Positions 35,401-46,600 of a stretch of DNA of 64,000 nucleotides are shown here, one piece after another. Within the stretch, counting starts at the first letter, position 1; each line of letters opens with the position of its first letter. The DNA comes from Campylorhamphus procurvoides (taxonomy: Eukaryota; Chordata; Aves; Passeriformes; Dendrocolaptidae), in NCBI GenBank assembly GCA_013396655.1, contig WBMV01004890.1, forward strand, positions 128,273-192,272, read 5' to 3'. The notes under the pieces are model-generated. The model ran no database searches. It had not been told where the DNA came from and saw nothing but the letters and a program-made list of their open reading frames with translations. Made by a program: the position numbers and the translations under genes.

Positions 35401-38400
35401 CCCCCCGAGTTTCAAGCACCAGGCTGTGTGAGGATGGCCACCATCACCTCTCATCCCCCTTCCCACCGTGCTGGCTCCTGGGAAGAGCTGGTGAGGGCAG
35501 AATCGCCACCAAATCACACGAGCAGAACGTAATTTCATGCAGGAACCCAGGCATTCAAAATGAAGTATCATTAAAATAAAATAAAACCTGTGATTAATGC
35601 CAAGTGCTTCCTAGCAGGAAGACAAAGGAGAGAAGAGAAAACGAGCCAGGCTAATTCCAGCTCCGGAGAGTGGCTGCAGGTAATGTGGGAGGAGGAAGAG
35701 CGTGTTGGGAGCATCATCCCCTTCCTTCCCTGTGCCCACAGCGCCCCTGCTCTGGGGCAGGGCAATCTCCCCCCAGGGGTTGGCACAGGCTTCGTCCTCT
35801 CTAATGACAAACCCTCATGGGAGCTCAAGAGTCACAACGGCTTCTTCTACATTAATGGCACCCAAACAACTGGCATTTTTTAGAGGGGAAAATAAAAAGC
35901 CGGGGGGATTATTTTAGCCATCGCTGGTCGGCATCAATAGACAACATTTCAGCTTAACCAGTGCACAAACCCCGGGTGCCAGAACACAACTTGGGCGCTA
36001 AAGCCGCGCGGCCATTCGCGGGGAAAGCGGCATTATGTTAGGAAAGTGCAATTTTTCTTTCTTTCTCTCCCTCTCCCTTTTTTTTTTTAATTCTCCCCAG
36101 CAGCAGTCCCAGCGGAAAGAGCGACTTTTGTTCCCAGCACAGTAGCGAAAGGCTGATAATGGCCTCTAATCTATCCGGCTTCAAACACATGTTCAGCCCT
36201 GCTGTGCTGCCTTTGATGTCATTTTAACTAGATTCCCCAATGCCACCTCTGAACTTGGAACATTCCTTCGTTCAATGTACTGTGCCAACTCAACCAGAGG
36301 AAGCAAATTCAAAGATAAGCACTTTAATTTTATCCCAACAAAACCTTATTCAATAGATGGGGGGAAAGCAAGGAAAACCAATACCGTACTTTTGTTTTCC
36401 TTTTGTCAGGTAGCTTGCTTTGAGATATTTTCAATAGATAGAGAAATAATATATATATATATATAAAAAAATCAAAACTTTTTCAGAGCACATCTAGTTT
36501 TAAAATAAAACTTTCCCAAACTGTTTTCCCTTGTTTCACCACGTGATTTTCTTTAGCACCAGAAAGCTCAGCGCTGAAATGCAACAGAAGAAGAGTATTT
36601 CTATTGTTTATTTAATGATAATGCAATTGGTTTGTTGTTGGGGGAAATGCAGAGGCTTCTTCCCCTCTCCAAACTGACCTGCAAGAGCCTCTGGTGAGCA
36701 GGGAAGTCTGGCTGTGGCTTTGCAATTGGGTTCTTCCAACAAGAGCAAATGCTCCTCCTCAGACAGCCCCCCAAACCCAACTATTAATTGGAAACCATCA
36801 TTTGGCATTTTTAAATTAAAAAGCTGTTAAACTTGTTAAAATATAGCAGAACTCAGGGTAATTCTGGACCACTGGCAACAGGCCACAGGAACACAGGAAA
36901 CAAATCCACAGTGAAACTGGTATTTTCTACCAATTACTCTTATCAAAGCACCTCCTTCACCGAGAGACTTTTTTCACATAAAGAAGACCCATGGGAAAAT
37001 CACCAGGCATTCTGGCAAAAGGCCAGTCATGCAAGGAATAGCATTTAATTTGCAAGGCTTTTTGAAGGAATAACCACTGTCCTAAACCTCTTTGCTCTGG
37101 GAAATGGCCATCCTTAGTCTGGAGCAGGTTTGACTGGAAGTGGGGCAGCAGGAGCATCCCTCTGGCTAAGCCCACAGGCACTGAGGGCTTCCCGAGTGCC
37201 TGGGGGAAGGCAAAGCTGTCTCCCAACCAAGATAAGCCAGGACACATGATAAGACCTGGAGTATTGTTTAGCTGGAGCACAACACTGGGCTAAAGAGGAG
37301 ACATTACCTCCTGTTTGCCATGTAAGCTCTTGTAGAAATCAAGATAGATACTGACCTAAGGCATTTCTGCATCTGAATTGGAACATCACATGGCAGTGTA
37401 ATGCATTTCAGCCGCTGCCTGTTGCCTTCCTACCTACAGTTGCCTTAACATGCCTCCAGCACCTCTCTTGTGACAGCCCCTCCTACCCACAGGCTGCCTC
37501 CTCCACATGGGAAAGCTGCTATCCCGTGCAGGGTTATCCCAGACAGCAAGAGCAGCTTAGGACTGTGCTGGAAATGCTGCTGCAAGGCTGGGACAGCGCT
37601 TGGTGGAGCCTCTCACCGTGTCCTCCCCAGACCTTGCCTCCACACAAACCAGCTAAAACAACACAGCTGCCCTGCCGATTGTAAAAACAGGTTTCAGCAG
37701 AGAGGACCAGAGCTGTTTTGCCTACAAGGGCAGTGGAATTCCTCTGACACAGGAAGACTGAAAAATAATCAGCGGAACGCAGGCGTTAAAGAGCAATGTT
37801 TTTTAAGGCACTCAAAAAGCAAAGTACTCCAACAGGGACTGATAACACATTCGTTATATAAATTCAACCCAGTCCAATAACATTTACTAGCGCTTGGAAA
37901 GACATCCTGTTGAAAGCTGGTCTTTTAGGTTTGTAGCTGGTATCACAGCTCCACAACCCCTTTGGTGGGCTGGGTACTCCCCAAAAGTGTGTGCCTGCCT
38001 CCCTTTGGCCCAGCTCAGGAGCCCAGCGAGGCAGAGCATCGCTCAGGTCTGTGCCTTGGGATCACACCCTGCTCACACGCTGCCTTGGAGCACAAGCCAG
38101 ATTTCTTCATTATTAAGCATGACTGCTGTATGTAAACAGCACACAGAGGGAAGAACCTCACTCATCAGCAAACGAGGCTTTTATTGCCATTTTCCTCAGA
38201 GGAGGCCTAAATTCAAAGCGCTGAGACATGTAAGTCTTGTCAAGCAGCAGGAGTCCCTTCTTTAACTTCATCTAGTTGTTCTTCATTTTTGCTGCCTTGA
38301 GCAATTCTGCAAGAATTCCTTTGAAACTCGGGAGGCAGAGAGGTTCAGCAATGCCATGGAAAAACCGAGTAAAATCTGGTACTGGAGTTTTAGAGCATGT

Positions 38401-40690
38401 AATGAAGAGCAAGGGCTGAAAACAGGCAGAGTCTTTGTAAACCAGAGGTGAAGGCTGCACGTCCAGAACCCCAATTTGGGGATCATTCTGCAAGCATCCC
38501 GTTTGAGATGCACAGAAAGAAAGATCACAGGTTTATCCTTATGATGTTCAACCCCACTAAGATTGGGTTAATTAGTAGCAGAACGCGTACTGATGGCAAT
38601 TAAAAGTCCTAGAAGCAGACTATGGTGGGCATAGGAGGGATAAAATGCCTAAGGGAAAAAGGAGCATAGGATGGCCAATCAGAAATTATTCTGCCTGTGA
38701 AAGAAACAAACTATGGCTACTGAAATAAAAATCAAGAGGGTGAAGAACTCTGGCATAAATGATCACTGCTCATTGCAGGTATAACTATCAGAGCAGCCCC
38801 ATGAGCCTGCTGGACTAGTGGGAAAGGAAGTGCTAAAAGGTAATTAATTTTGAAGAGTTCTTACATCTGTCTCTCCTGATAACTAGAAGTTACACGACCC
38901 CCGCCAGCTTCAGAGCACTCCTCCCTATAAATTGATGAATATGAAGAATTGCAGAAGGATGTGGCAGAGCAGCTGGATTTGTATCAAATGGAGCCTTTAA
39001 TTAGTGGTCCTCTACAGCGTTCTGTCCCGGGGGCATCCTTCTCTTCCCAGGCCCCTTTGGACAAGGTCTGCCTCCTCCATTTTGCAGCATGACATGGATA
39101 AGGAGCGAGGAGCTGGTGCCAGGGTGCAGAATGGACTCACAGCTGCTCCTACATGGCCCCAGGTCTCCATGGAGGCAGAGACAAGACAGACATTCCCAAC
39201 TCACCACTGCAGACACAGAAACCCCCTGGCCACTGTATGAACGGGGGGCAGGCAGGGAACTGTTGCAACACCCATTAACAACATCCGTGGCATAGGCTGG
39301 AAAGTTTTTCCAACAAGGCCTGACAGCTCCTGACACTCACAGTGACACTAAATGAGCCTCTTGGAGGACTCTGTGTTTACAGCACTGCCATTAATAAAAC
39401 CCTCTCCTAATTCTGTAAACCTGTCATCTTTCGCCTGAAGAATCAAAGGGTTTCTACTCTACAGAAAGACACTTTGCATTTGCACTACTAAAAAACAGAC
39501 TGAACAGTGAATATTTTCCCCAAATCCTTTTCTCTGTAAGAGAGATGAAGTCACAACGAAATCTCATATGCCTTTTTTTCTCCCTTTGCTGGCCATCTTT
39601 AAGGAAGGCATCTCATGGGTGAGTTACAGAGAGCTGTCACGAGAGGCAGAAAGAGAAAGAAGCAGAAAAGATTTGGCCAGGGCTTACTGACACAAGTGTT
39701 AAAGCACAGTGGTCACCAGGCAAACTAGAATTGGTCTTCCTACTGAAGAGCAATCACAAACTGAGCAGAGTTACTCCACCTGGAGTACCATCTGTGCCCA
39801 GTTCTGGTCTCCTCAGGACAAGAGAAACGTGGGGCTCCTGGAGAGGTTCAGTGGAGGGCAACAAAGATGGTGAAAGGACTGGAGCATCTCTCTCATGAGG
39901 AAAGGGCTAAGGGAGCTGGGGCTGTTCAGCCTCGAGAAGAGGGAGCTGAGAGGGGACCTCAGGCTCTGCTTGGTGGTGCTGAGCTGGAAGACAAGAGGCA
40001 ACAGGCAGAAACTGATGCACAGAAAGTTCCACTTGAATATGAGGAAATACTTCTTTACTGTGTGGGTGACCAAGCACTGGAACAGATTGTCCAGAGAGGT
40101 TGTGGAGTCTCCCTCACTGGAGGTATTCAAGAACTGTCTGGACACAAGCCTTTGCCATGTACTCTGGGATCACCCTGCTTGAGCAGGGAGGTCGGACCAG
40201 ATGACCCACTGTGGTCTCTTCCAACCTTTACTCATTCTGTGATTCTGTGAGTCTGGCAGCATAAAACCTCAGGAGAAGTACCCACGTAAGTAGAAGGCTC
40301 TGTCTGACATTCATTGTACCTCAAATCACTTACTACAAAGCCAATTCTTCTTGCACCTGGCAAGAAACATCAGGGAACCTCCAACTGAGCATCACCTATT
40401 TTAGTTCACTCCAAGTGCTTTATGTTGCAAATGCTCCCAAGACTGGCAAGGCTGAGTAGCCTGCACGGTGACAAAACAACTGAAAAGAAAGAGACAATGA
40501 TCATGACCATGGTCTATTCAGACAAGCCCACCAGAGAGGAGGTACTCACACGCTGCTGTCCGTCAGCGACATGGTGTCGGCGTCGCTGGACATGCTCTGC
40601 TGCTCGCTGTCGTTGGCACTCGTCGCTGGGGCCAAAGCGTAGCCCGTGTTGACATAGTAAGGGTTAACAGGCTCTCTCCACGGGCCATGC
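11312..40690 (-). CDS. AXIN1: axin-1, C-terminal two thirds (5' partial)
   Basis: Eight minus-strand coding exons join in frame. In transcript order they are 40690-40550, 34013-33917, 26505-26368, 21456-20903, 18700-18524, 17855-17610, 12384-12217 and 11438-11312. They total 1648 nt, about 548 residues of the roughly 840 expected. All splice sites are GT-AG and phases match at every junction. Axin is the cytoplasmic scaffold of the beta-catenin destruction complex. Domains seen in order are: the [19 protein letters not shown] linker, the GSK3-binding helix ([18 protein letters not shown]), the beta-catenin-binding motif ([18 protein letters not shown]), a His-rich segment, an acidic/basic coiled coil ([16 protein letters not shown]) and the DIX domain ending [12 protein letters not shown]. 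The N-terminal tankyrase-binding and RGS (APC-binding) regions are not in the window. AXIN1 was chosen over AXIN2 from the motif sequences and the ARHGDIG-PDIA2 neighbours. Confidence 0.96.
11439..12216 (-). other. AXIN1: AXIN1 last intron
   Basis: Bounded by donor GTAAGG (complement ending at 12216) and acceptor TTTTTTCAG. No repeat or gene was recognised in it. Confidence 0.75.
12217..12384 (-). CDS. AXIN1: AXIN1 penultimate coding exon, DIX domain N-terminal half
   Basis: Encodes [18 protein letters not shown], then [19 protein letters not shown] and [16 protein letters not shown], the start of the DIX domain. Its first base completes an Arg codon begun in the preceding exon (AG|G). The exon therefore splices cleanly to 17610 without the extra exon known in some human transcripts. 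Confidence 0.96.
12385..17609 (-). other. AXIN1: AXIN1 intron between coiled-coil and DIX exons
   Basis: A 5.2-kb intron. It contains a decayed CR1 LINE fragment (about 14260-14765) in the same orientation as AXIN1. I looked for the optional exon (about 108 nt in human, around MELSETET) and did not find a convincing counterpart. Nothing else was recognised. Confidence 0.7.
14260..14765 (-). mobile_element. CR1-type LINE fragment, ORF2 (pre-RT/RT region), decayed
   Basis: On the minus strand, frame-shifted pieces match the CR1 reverse-transcriptase region as remembered: [18 protein letters not shown] resembles the segment in which CR1 has ENVGPL; further on the reading passes through a decayed GNYRPVSL-like segment to VPGTIMEQ (CR1: VPGKIMEQ). 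Stops and frameshifts interrupt every frame, so it is a dead copy. The ends are approximate; a repeat library would place them. Confidence 0.75.
17610..17855 (-). CDS. AXIN1: AXIN1 exon encoding PP2A-region / coiled-coil segment
   Basis: Encodes [20 protein letters not shown], then [19 protein letters not shown] and [19 protein letters not shown] ending KQR. The segment precedes the DIX domain and is highly conserved in vertebrate axins. The donor after it is GTACAA, unusually weak, at the place where human AXIN1 is alternatively spliced. Confidence 0.95.
17856..18523 (-). other. AXIN1: AXIN1 intron
   Basis: A 668-base intron with donor GTAAGG and acceptor GTGTAG. Nothing else is recognised in it. 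Confidence 0.75.
18524..18700 (-). CDS. AXIN1: AXIN1 exon, basic linker and conserved [11 protein letters not shown] motif
   Basis: Encodes [20 protein letters not shown] and [19 protein letters not shown], a well conserved axin segment between the beta-catenin-binding region and the coiled coil. Phases 2/2 fit both neighbours (Ser codon AG|T upstream, Gly codon GG|C downstream). Confidence 0.95.
18701..20902 (-). other. AXIN1: AXIN1 intron
   Basis: A 2.2-kb intron with donor GTGAGT and acceptor TTCTTGCAG. No repeat or RNA gene was recognised. Confidence 0.7.
20903..21456 (-). CDS. AXIN1: AXIN1 exon with beta-catenin-binding domain
   Basis: At 554 bases this is the largest exon in the window. 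It encodes [34 protein letters not shown] and [18 protein letters not shown], the helix that binds the armadillo groove of beta-catenin. A His-rich stretch ([19 protein letters not shown]) and [19 protein letters not shown] follow. The [17 protein letters not shown] part holds several Ser-Pro sites of the kind GSK3 and other proline-directed kinases use; that use is inference. Confidence 0.96.
23590..23692 (+). repeat. 22-bp tandem repeat, about 4.7 copies
   Basis: Units start at 23590, 23612, 23634, 23656 and 23678, each a variant of CAGTGAGCTGGGCAGAGCCTGG. The even 22-base spacing is exact across the four complete units. Confidence 0.9.
24961..24995 (+). repeat. GGA/GAA trinucleotide tract
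   Basis: An uninterrupted purine tract made of GGA with a few GAA units, a simple sequence repeat inside an AXIN1 intron. Confidence 0.9.
26368..26505 (-). CDS. AXIN1: AXIN1 exon with GSK3-binding helix
   Basis: Encodes [20 protein letters not shown] and [20 protein letters not shown], ending KRVRA. The [13 protein letters not shown] helix is the established GSK3-beta docking site of axin. The exon is exactly 46 codons with phase 0 at both ends, so skipping it would keep the frame and remove GSK3 binding. The donor GTCAGT is non-consensus at +3. Confidence 0.96.
26506..33916 (-). other. AXIN1: AXIN1 intron, 7.4 kb
   Basis: Donor GTAAGT and acceptor CCCTGCAG. No clear transposon or RNA gene was recognised. 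Bases about 31960-32900 are A/T-rich and low in CpG, with homeodomain-type TAAT words, and look like candidate conserved non-coding DNA; this is a guess from composition. Confidence 0.65.
33917..34013 (-). CDS. AXIN1: AXIN1 exon, conserved DGIPPYR segment
   Basis: Encodes [20 protein letters not shown] and [12 protein letters not shown], a strictly conserved basic segment just before the GSK3-binding helix. The first base completes the Val codon (GT|A) of the preceding exon. Donor GTAAGT. Confidence 0.95.
36052..36088 (+). repeat. polypyrimidine tract
   Basis: A continuous run of C and T ending in more than ten T, inside an AXIN1 intron. It reads as polypurine on the AXIN1 sense strand, so it is not a splice acceptor tract for that gene. 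Confidence 0.85.
36449..36464 (+). repeat. (AT)n microsatellite
   Basis: Eight AT units followed by an A run. Confidence 0.9.
39770..40250 (+). mobile_element. CR1 LINE, truncated 3' end
   Basis: Bases resemble the CR1 3' consensus from ACCTGGAGTACCATCTGTGCC through GGAGCATCTCTCTCATGAGG, GTTCCACTTGAATATGAGG, CACTGGAACAGATTGTCCAG and GAGCAGGGAGGTCGGACCAG to CTCTTCCAACC. It ends in the diagnostic repeated ATTCTGTG octamer (about 40234-40250). It lies opposite to AXIN1. Part of the usual sequence after GGGGACCTCA is missing, an internal deletion. The 5' truncation and 3' octamer are typical of target-primed CR1 insertions in birds and reptiles. Confidence 0.93.
40550..40690 (-). CDS. AXIN1: AXIN1 exon following the RGS exon
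   Basis: Encodes [20 protein letters not shown] then [20 protein letters not shown], ending SLTDSSV. This is the first exon after the RGS-domain exon in vertebrate AXIN1. The first base completes a codon begun upstream (phase 2), so another coding exon must precede it. The expected GSW is GPW here. Donor GTGAGT, acceptor CCTCGCAG. Confidence 0.95.
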
Positions 40691-43600
40691 CTGCGAGGAA
40701 AAACAGAGGCAAATTAGAAAACCCTGAACATGCTCTGCAGCACCAGCCAGAAGGACTCTGCCCAGAGCCCCAGCATCAGAGATGGGCTATAGAATAAGCT
40801 GTGTTCACACTAAGTTGCATTGATAGAACCATGAACAATCTGACTCATCATGGAAGAAAAGGGGAATTCACTGTGTAATGAAGATGATACTGGTTGAGAT
40901 AAAGAAGGGAGGGAACAAGACTGTATGGAAGAAGTCCACTTTTCATCAGGATTTATGGTGTCCATGGGCTAGCTGCTTAGCATTGTCATTCCATGAGTGT
41001 CTAAAAGCGATACCTAAGCAATAACACAGCATTTTTCTTAGTCAAAACAGGCTTCTACTCTTCCAGCAGGGAGAGATGTGTAGCACAGCCCACCCATTCT
41101 ACGCTTACTTTGACATCCCTTTTTACCACAACATGTTTGCCAAGGAAGGGAGGAAAAGCAGGGAGCAGCTGTTGCTCCCAGTAGTACCTAAAGCCAACCT
41201 CCAGTGTTGCACTGGGGTGAGTGAGACACTTGCAAATTCCACCAGGAAGGACCATCTTATCCCACTGACATTTGCAATGGACCATCTGCTCCTGGATTTA
41301 CAGAGGTTAGTTTGTGCACAATCCGTGCCTTGCTACTCAAGTACATATGCTGGCCAGCCTCCTCCTCTTCAGCAAAATGTCAGGAAGAGAGGCTGCCTTG
41401 CTCAGTTCCCTGCTCAGGAGGAGACCTGCACTGTCAGTGAAGCAGCTTGTGAACCTCCTTCACTTCTGCTGCCAACGTGCCTCCAGCTCCTCTACCCTGC
41501 AGGACAGGCAGGCCACACAGGCAACTTGTTCTCACTGCAAGTCATTCTGCAATTTGCCAGAAGGAGGAACAAACTGAAACGTTCACACCAACCAAACATC
41601 ATTTAATCCCCTGCTCTACCTGCCTGCTCCTCTGCGTGAAGAGCTGCATTTGTAAGGTATCTTGAAGTTGATAAATTCCTGGGTTTTCCAAGCCCCGAAA
41701 ATCAGAGTCCTGTTTTAATTCAGATCACAAAGCTCATCAGCATGATCTTTTATTTAGTAACTCAGTAACTGGTGCCTGGTTGATGTGGTTTGCAATGGGC
41801 CCTGAGCAAACATCTCCATGGAGGGCACATCACGCAACATGTGCTTCCCTGTTCTGCTGCAAAAAGCGTTTCTGGCTGGACTGCAGTGGTCAAAGTCCTA
41901 CAGGCAACCAAAAACAGCCCCTGCCCTGATGAGTTTACATTCAGATAAGACAAGGAAAGCCATGAGAAAGGCACAGATGGAGGGACCAGAGGTGAGGAAG
42001 ACACCAGCAAAGGGAAAATTTGGCAGTTTGTTAATATTTATAGGGAGTATAAATGCAGGACAGCCACTACATGAACTGGGACTGGTGGAGAGCCCGTTTG
42101 ACGTGCAGGTTTTTGGAATGCTGGATGTATAATATGGCACATGGTGTACCAGGATAGAAGCAGTACCAAAATATTTTACAACATGAATTGGACAGGGCTA
42201 GAGCCTTCAGCCAACACACTGCTCCCCCAGCTCCTACTCCCCTGCCCTTCAGCTCCTCAACACACAACCTATGGTCCTTGTAATTCAAGGGGTCATGGAT
42301 GTTCACCGGTCACTAAGAAAAATCCCATTGTTTTGGGTCCATTATGGGGTCAGTTAGAAACAAATTACTCTCCTATTGTCACAAAAACCCCACTAATATT
42401 TTGTTTGCCACAAACCAACCAAAAGTCCAAGCTATTTCTCCCTGGATGAAGTTCAGTATAGTTTCAGAGTGGTGCAAAGAGCATTCAAAATTGAGCCAGC
42501 TGAGGCTTTTCATGGCTGTTTGAGGAAAAGGGAGCCTTGTGAGGTTTGTCTCTGCTTGGGTGCAATAGAGAGTCAGTTAGGAGTGAACATTTATGGCTGA
42601 CTTGGGATGGTGAGTCACCATGGACATCTCTCAGCACACAAACTTTCTGCCTGTCACTGCCAATGTGCACTGGAGCAAACATTTCTATATTCCATCAGAT
42701 TTCAGAACGGCTTTCTAGGGCAAATACTGGAAATAATTTGAACAAGCTCACCCTAAAAAGCAAGGCATAATAAGTGAAAACCTCAGCAGCCCCCTTCACC
42801 AGCTCTCCCTGTGCAGAAGGGTCAGTTTTGAGCTTTAAAGGAGTGCTGTGCAGTGCAACCCTCCTGTCAAATCCAACATGACAGCTGCGTGAGGGAGGCT
42901 GAGACAACCTCTTAAATTGAGGCAGGAGTGATGGATAGCTCAGGCCTTCCCTGCGGGCAAAGAGAAAGACGCTTTTTGGACAACCCAATTAAAATATAGC
43001 ACCAACTTCTTCTAGTGGACCTCTCTGGACGAGGTGTGGATTATTCTAGCAGTATATTAAGAAAGAACTGAGATATATAGAATAAAATGCACAGCTCAAT
43101 CCATGTCTCCTTTGTGTCTGCTGATACAAAGAGAGAGCAGCAGAGAGCATCTGAAGAGGTTGCTGGATGTGGAACTGGGATGGCTGAAGGGTCTGAGAGC
43201 GATCACATGGATGCAGGGTGGTCTCTCCTCCCTCCAGAGGAAAGGGAATGGATTTGCTCTCCTGCAGCAATCCAGGGCTGTGGGCTTCCCACCGAGGACG
43301 CAGGTTTGGTCACAACTGTTGTATTTAGCTAAAATTACACACTTAAGCATGTATACAACAGGGATTACTTCCATTTTAGCTCTGCCTCTAATACATCAAT
43401 GCAAATGTAAACTTCTGGTAAGCATAAGGAGATGGAGAGGGTATAGGATTTCAAAGCAATCATAACAGGTTACATTACTTTTGAGGAATCCATCTGTATT
43501 CAATCCTTCTCCTAATGTTCCCTCTCCCTGACAACTCTCTTCAGCTGGCTCGTATCACTATTTGAATGTTTTGTGCCGTGCCTCTGAAGAACGCTTTCAA

Positions 43601-46600
43601 CATCTATTAGGAGGAAAACATTAAAGGAACATGGAGTCTAACAAAAAAACCTGGTCACTTCTGATCTGGGAGGGGAGGCTGCTTTAAAAGGGATTCAGGC
43701 ACACTCAGAGCGATTTGAAATGTCAGCTAAAAACCTCACATATCGAGCTCTATGAGCTGATATGGGCGATAAAAGGAAAGGTGAACATTTAAAGTTAGAC
43801 TTCACAAAAAGTCCTGCCAACTTCCGGAATTTTATTTTATATTTTAAGACAGGAAGAGTAATGAACGTTTTTGAGACAAACACAGAACATTTCACACATC
43901 ACAGAAATAAAGCTGCACGTCTCTTCCGCAGCTCTCGGTTGCTCAACCCTCAAAATAATCACAGAGGGAACAATTATAACAGAGAGCACAGCGACCCGAG
44001 TAAGTCAGCCTGACCAGCTGCCTTTTCTTTGCAGAAAGCCCTCCACTGATCACTGTACAGTCTGGTAATGCTGACAAGGGCCAAAACTGCTGTAGAAAAT
44101 CAACAGGTACCTCCTCAGCGCTTCCCTCTACCTGTTTTGGGTTTACTGGCTGCATCCCATCCCCAAACCTCCCACTGCTAGGACCAAGACCAGCACACAG
44201 CACTCCGGACATCAGCACCATCAGATTCTGGAGGTTCAACATGAGTGAGCAGAGAGGTCTTCTCCAGTCCTCTTGCCCTTCCTGGAGTTCTCACTGCGCT
44301 GTGAATCCCTAAGGGCATCCTTTTCCATCCAGCCTGGGATCCCCAGTGTCCCCCACACAGCTTCTCCTGATGGCTATTTCCATTTTAAATCGAAGATGCA
44401 AAGTCGCCCACTTTTGCCATACGTGCTGCTATCTGCTTTATGCAAAAAACACAGGGCTGGCATGGCATGCTCTGGGGAAGAATTGCATCACCTTCAGCAC
44501 CCACAGTGGGAGGAAGATCTCACTGATCCTGCCTGCAAAGCCAAATCCACATGGCACTCCCTTTGGTTCTCATCAATTACGTACCTCCTTCTCCGATGTT
44601 CTCCATCAAGCATTGGAAAAAAACCCACTAAGGCAAGAAGGAAACTTCCTTGAAGATGAAAAGGCCTCTAGGCAACTAATTTCTGTCGAATTAAAATTTT
44701 CACTGGAGGGAATAAGTTGCACAACACTCTATTGGCAGGTCTGAGAGACATGGTCTTCCCAAGCCTGCCTGCAGTTCCAGTGTGGCTGGAACAGCTCCCA
44801 CTTTAACATGGAAGCTGATCAATCCACCAGTTTTCATTGCTACCGTCTCCTCCAGCTCCAGCACTGAATTTTTAGGACACTGACATTTTCTGGAAGACAG
44901 TTTTTACTCCAAAGAACTAAAGCTGTGATAGAATCCAGGCAGGCTGGCAGTCCTGTTGGGAGGGTCCCCCCCTGACTGAGGGCATCTCCAAACTCCCTGC
45001 TGGCATGGGGGGCACCTGCAAGCCCCTGCACTACCAACGAAGCTGGTTTGAGACACTGGAACACTCAACCCAGGAGATAACAGACTCATGAAGCTGACAA
45101 CCACAAAACCCCAAAGCATTCCCCCTAAGGAGCTCTCCACAAGATTTCCTCCCATGCCACTGCCTGAACCTTTGGTCACCAGTGTTTCAGTGAGCAGCTC
45201 GTTTTTGACATGGGAGAAATCCCATTTTCTAGACATCCTGAGCCATGAGGCAGCTCATAATCACCCCAACTTCATGAGCTGCCCTGGAAAGCTCCAAGCT
45301 GCAGGAGCTGTGGGGATGCTGACAGGTCTCAGGGAAGGATAGGCCAAAATGGGCTCTGCAGGAACTCCAGATCTCCCAGCACAGGTGGAGCAGCTGCCAT
45401 GCCCTCCCTGCTGCCCAGCAGGACACAAATCCTTCCTTCCTTCCCCCTTTGGTGGTGGGGTTTGGGCTGAGGGATGGTGCTCCAAGACCACAGGTCAGGG
45501 CTGCAGCTCAACAGGAACCAATTACTCAGTCTCTGTGCACCTACCCTGCTTTTTCACACCAGGTTCTGACAGCTTAGTTCAAACTCTTACAGTCCTGTGT
45601 TTCTGAAGGTGACTGTTTTCAAGCACTACTCTTATCTGGTGTCCCTGGTCATTCTGCCTTCATGACTGAAGGACACAGCCTAATGCTGAGACATCCGTCC
45701 AGCTCATTATTTTGACATGTCCCATTTATTCAGTGTGAAAAAAATCATTTTTCCATTTAAAAAGCTACATACTTCCATCCAAGAAACAAAAAAACCTTCC
45801 AGAATGACAGGTCAGTGAGTCTCCATCTGGCCAGACACAATCAGCTCTCTCTCACTTCCCAAAATTCCACCCACCAACACACAGGTGACTGTCATGTCCT
45901 TCACGCAGTTCCACATTTCATTATCACAATCAATCAAATTAAAAGCTGCATGTGTTAAGCTTATGATGTAGGAGCTGAAGCAAATCCCTTCAGCATGCCT
46001 AAACAGCACTTGCTGACAGGAGTGTCCAAGAGGCAGGGTCACCTTTAAACAAGGGATTACAACAGCATCCACCACGGAGTCTGACTTACAAGATTACATT
46101 AATCCACCACCTGAAAAGAAAAATCTCTGTCTCCAACCCGTGTTACCAACAACCATCCCAAAAGTTGCACCATACTGAGCATAAAACTGTTAGAGATGTC
46201 CCAGAGCATGCACTGCATTCCCCAATCCATCATCATGGGAACGTTCTGCAGCTAAGAATGGGAAGTCTAAGAAGATGCAAAGCTGAAAATCTTTACTCCT
46301 GACTGGATTTAACCCGCACTAAAGATTCAAAATCTGCTCGAGAGGATAAAATTAGGGATTTAGCTGATAATTTGATTGTTGGGGTTGCTCCACTTAAAAA
46401 TCTTCCCAATTACTCCAGGTTCTCAGAGAGGCTGCTGTGCATCTCAACTTTATCACTGCCAATGTCAGGCTAATCACATGTGTTCTAGGCAAGGGCAGCT
46501 TCTTCAAAGATCACATCAATTCTGGACAAGTTAATCTGTTCTTTGAGGTCTCCAGATGGCTCTTGCCAAGAAAGTTCCCTTCCAGCCCTGCAGCCAGCGA

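Larger units (their letters stand above)
34014..40549 (-). other. AXIN1: AXIN1 intron, 6.5 kb, with CR1 insertion
   Basis: Contains a polypyrimidine tract (36052-36088), an (AT)n microsatellite (36449-36464) and a CR1 3' fragment (about 39770-40250). Bases about 35985-36240 combine CpG-rich words with an A/T-rich segment and could be a regulatory element; not proven. Confidence 0.7.
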
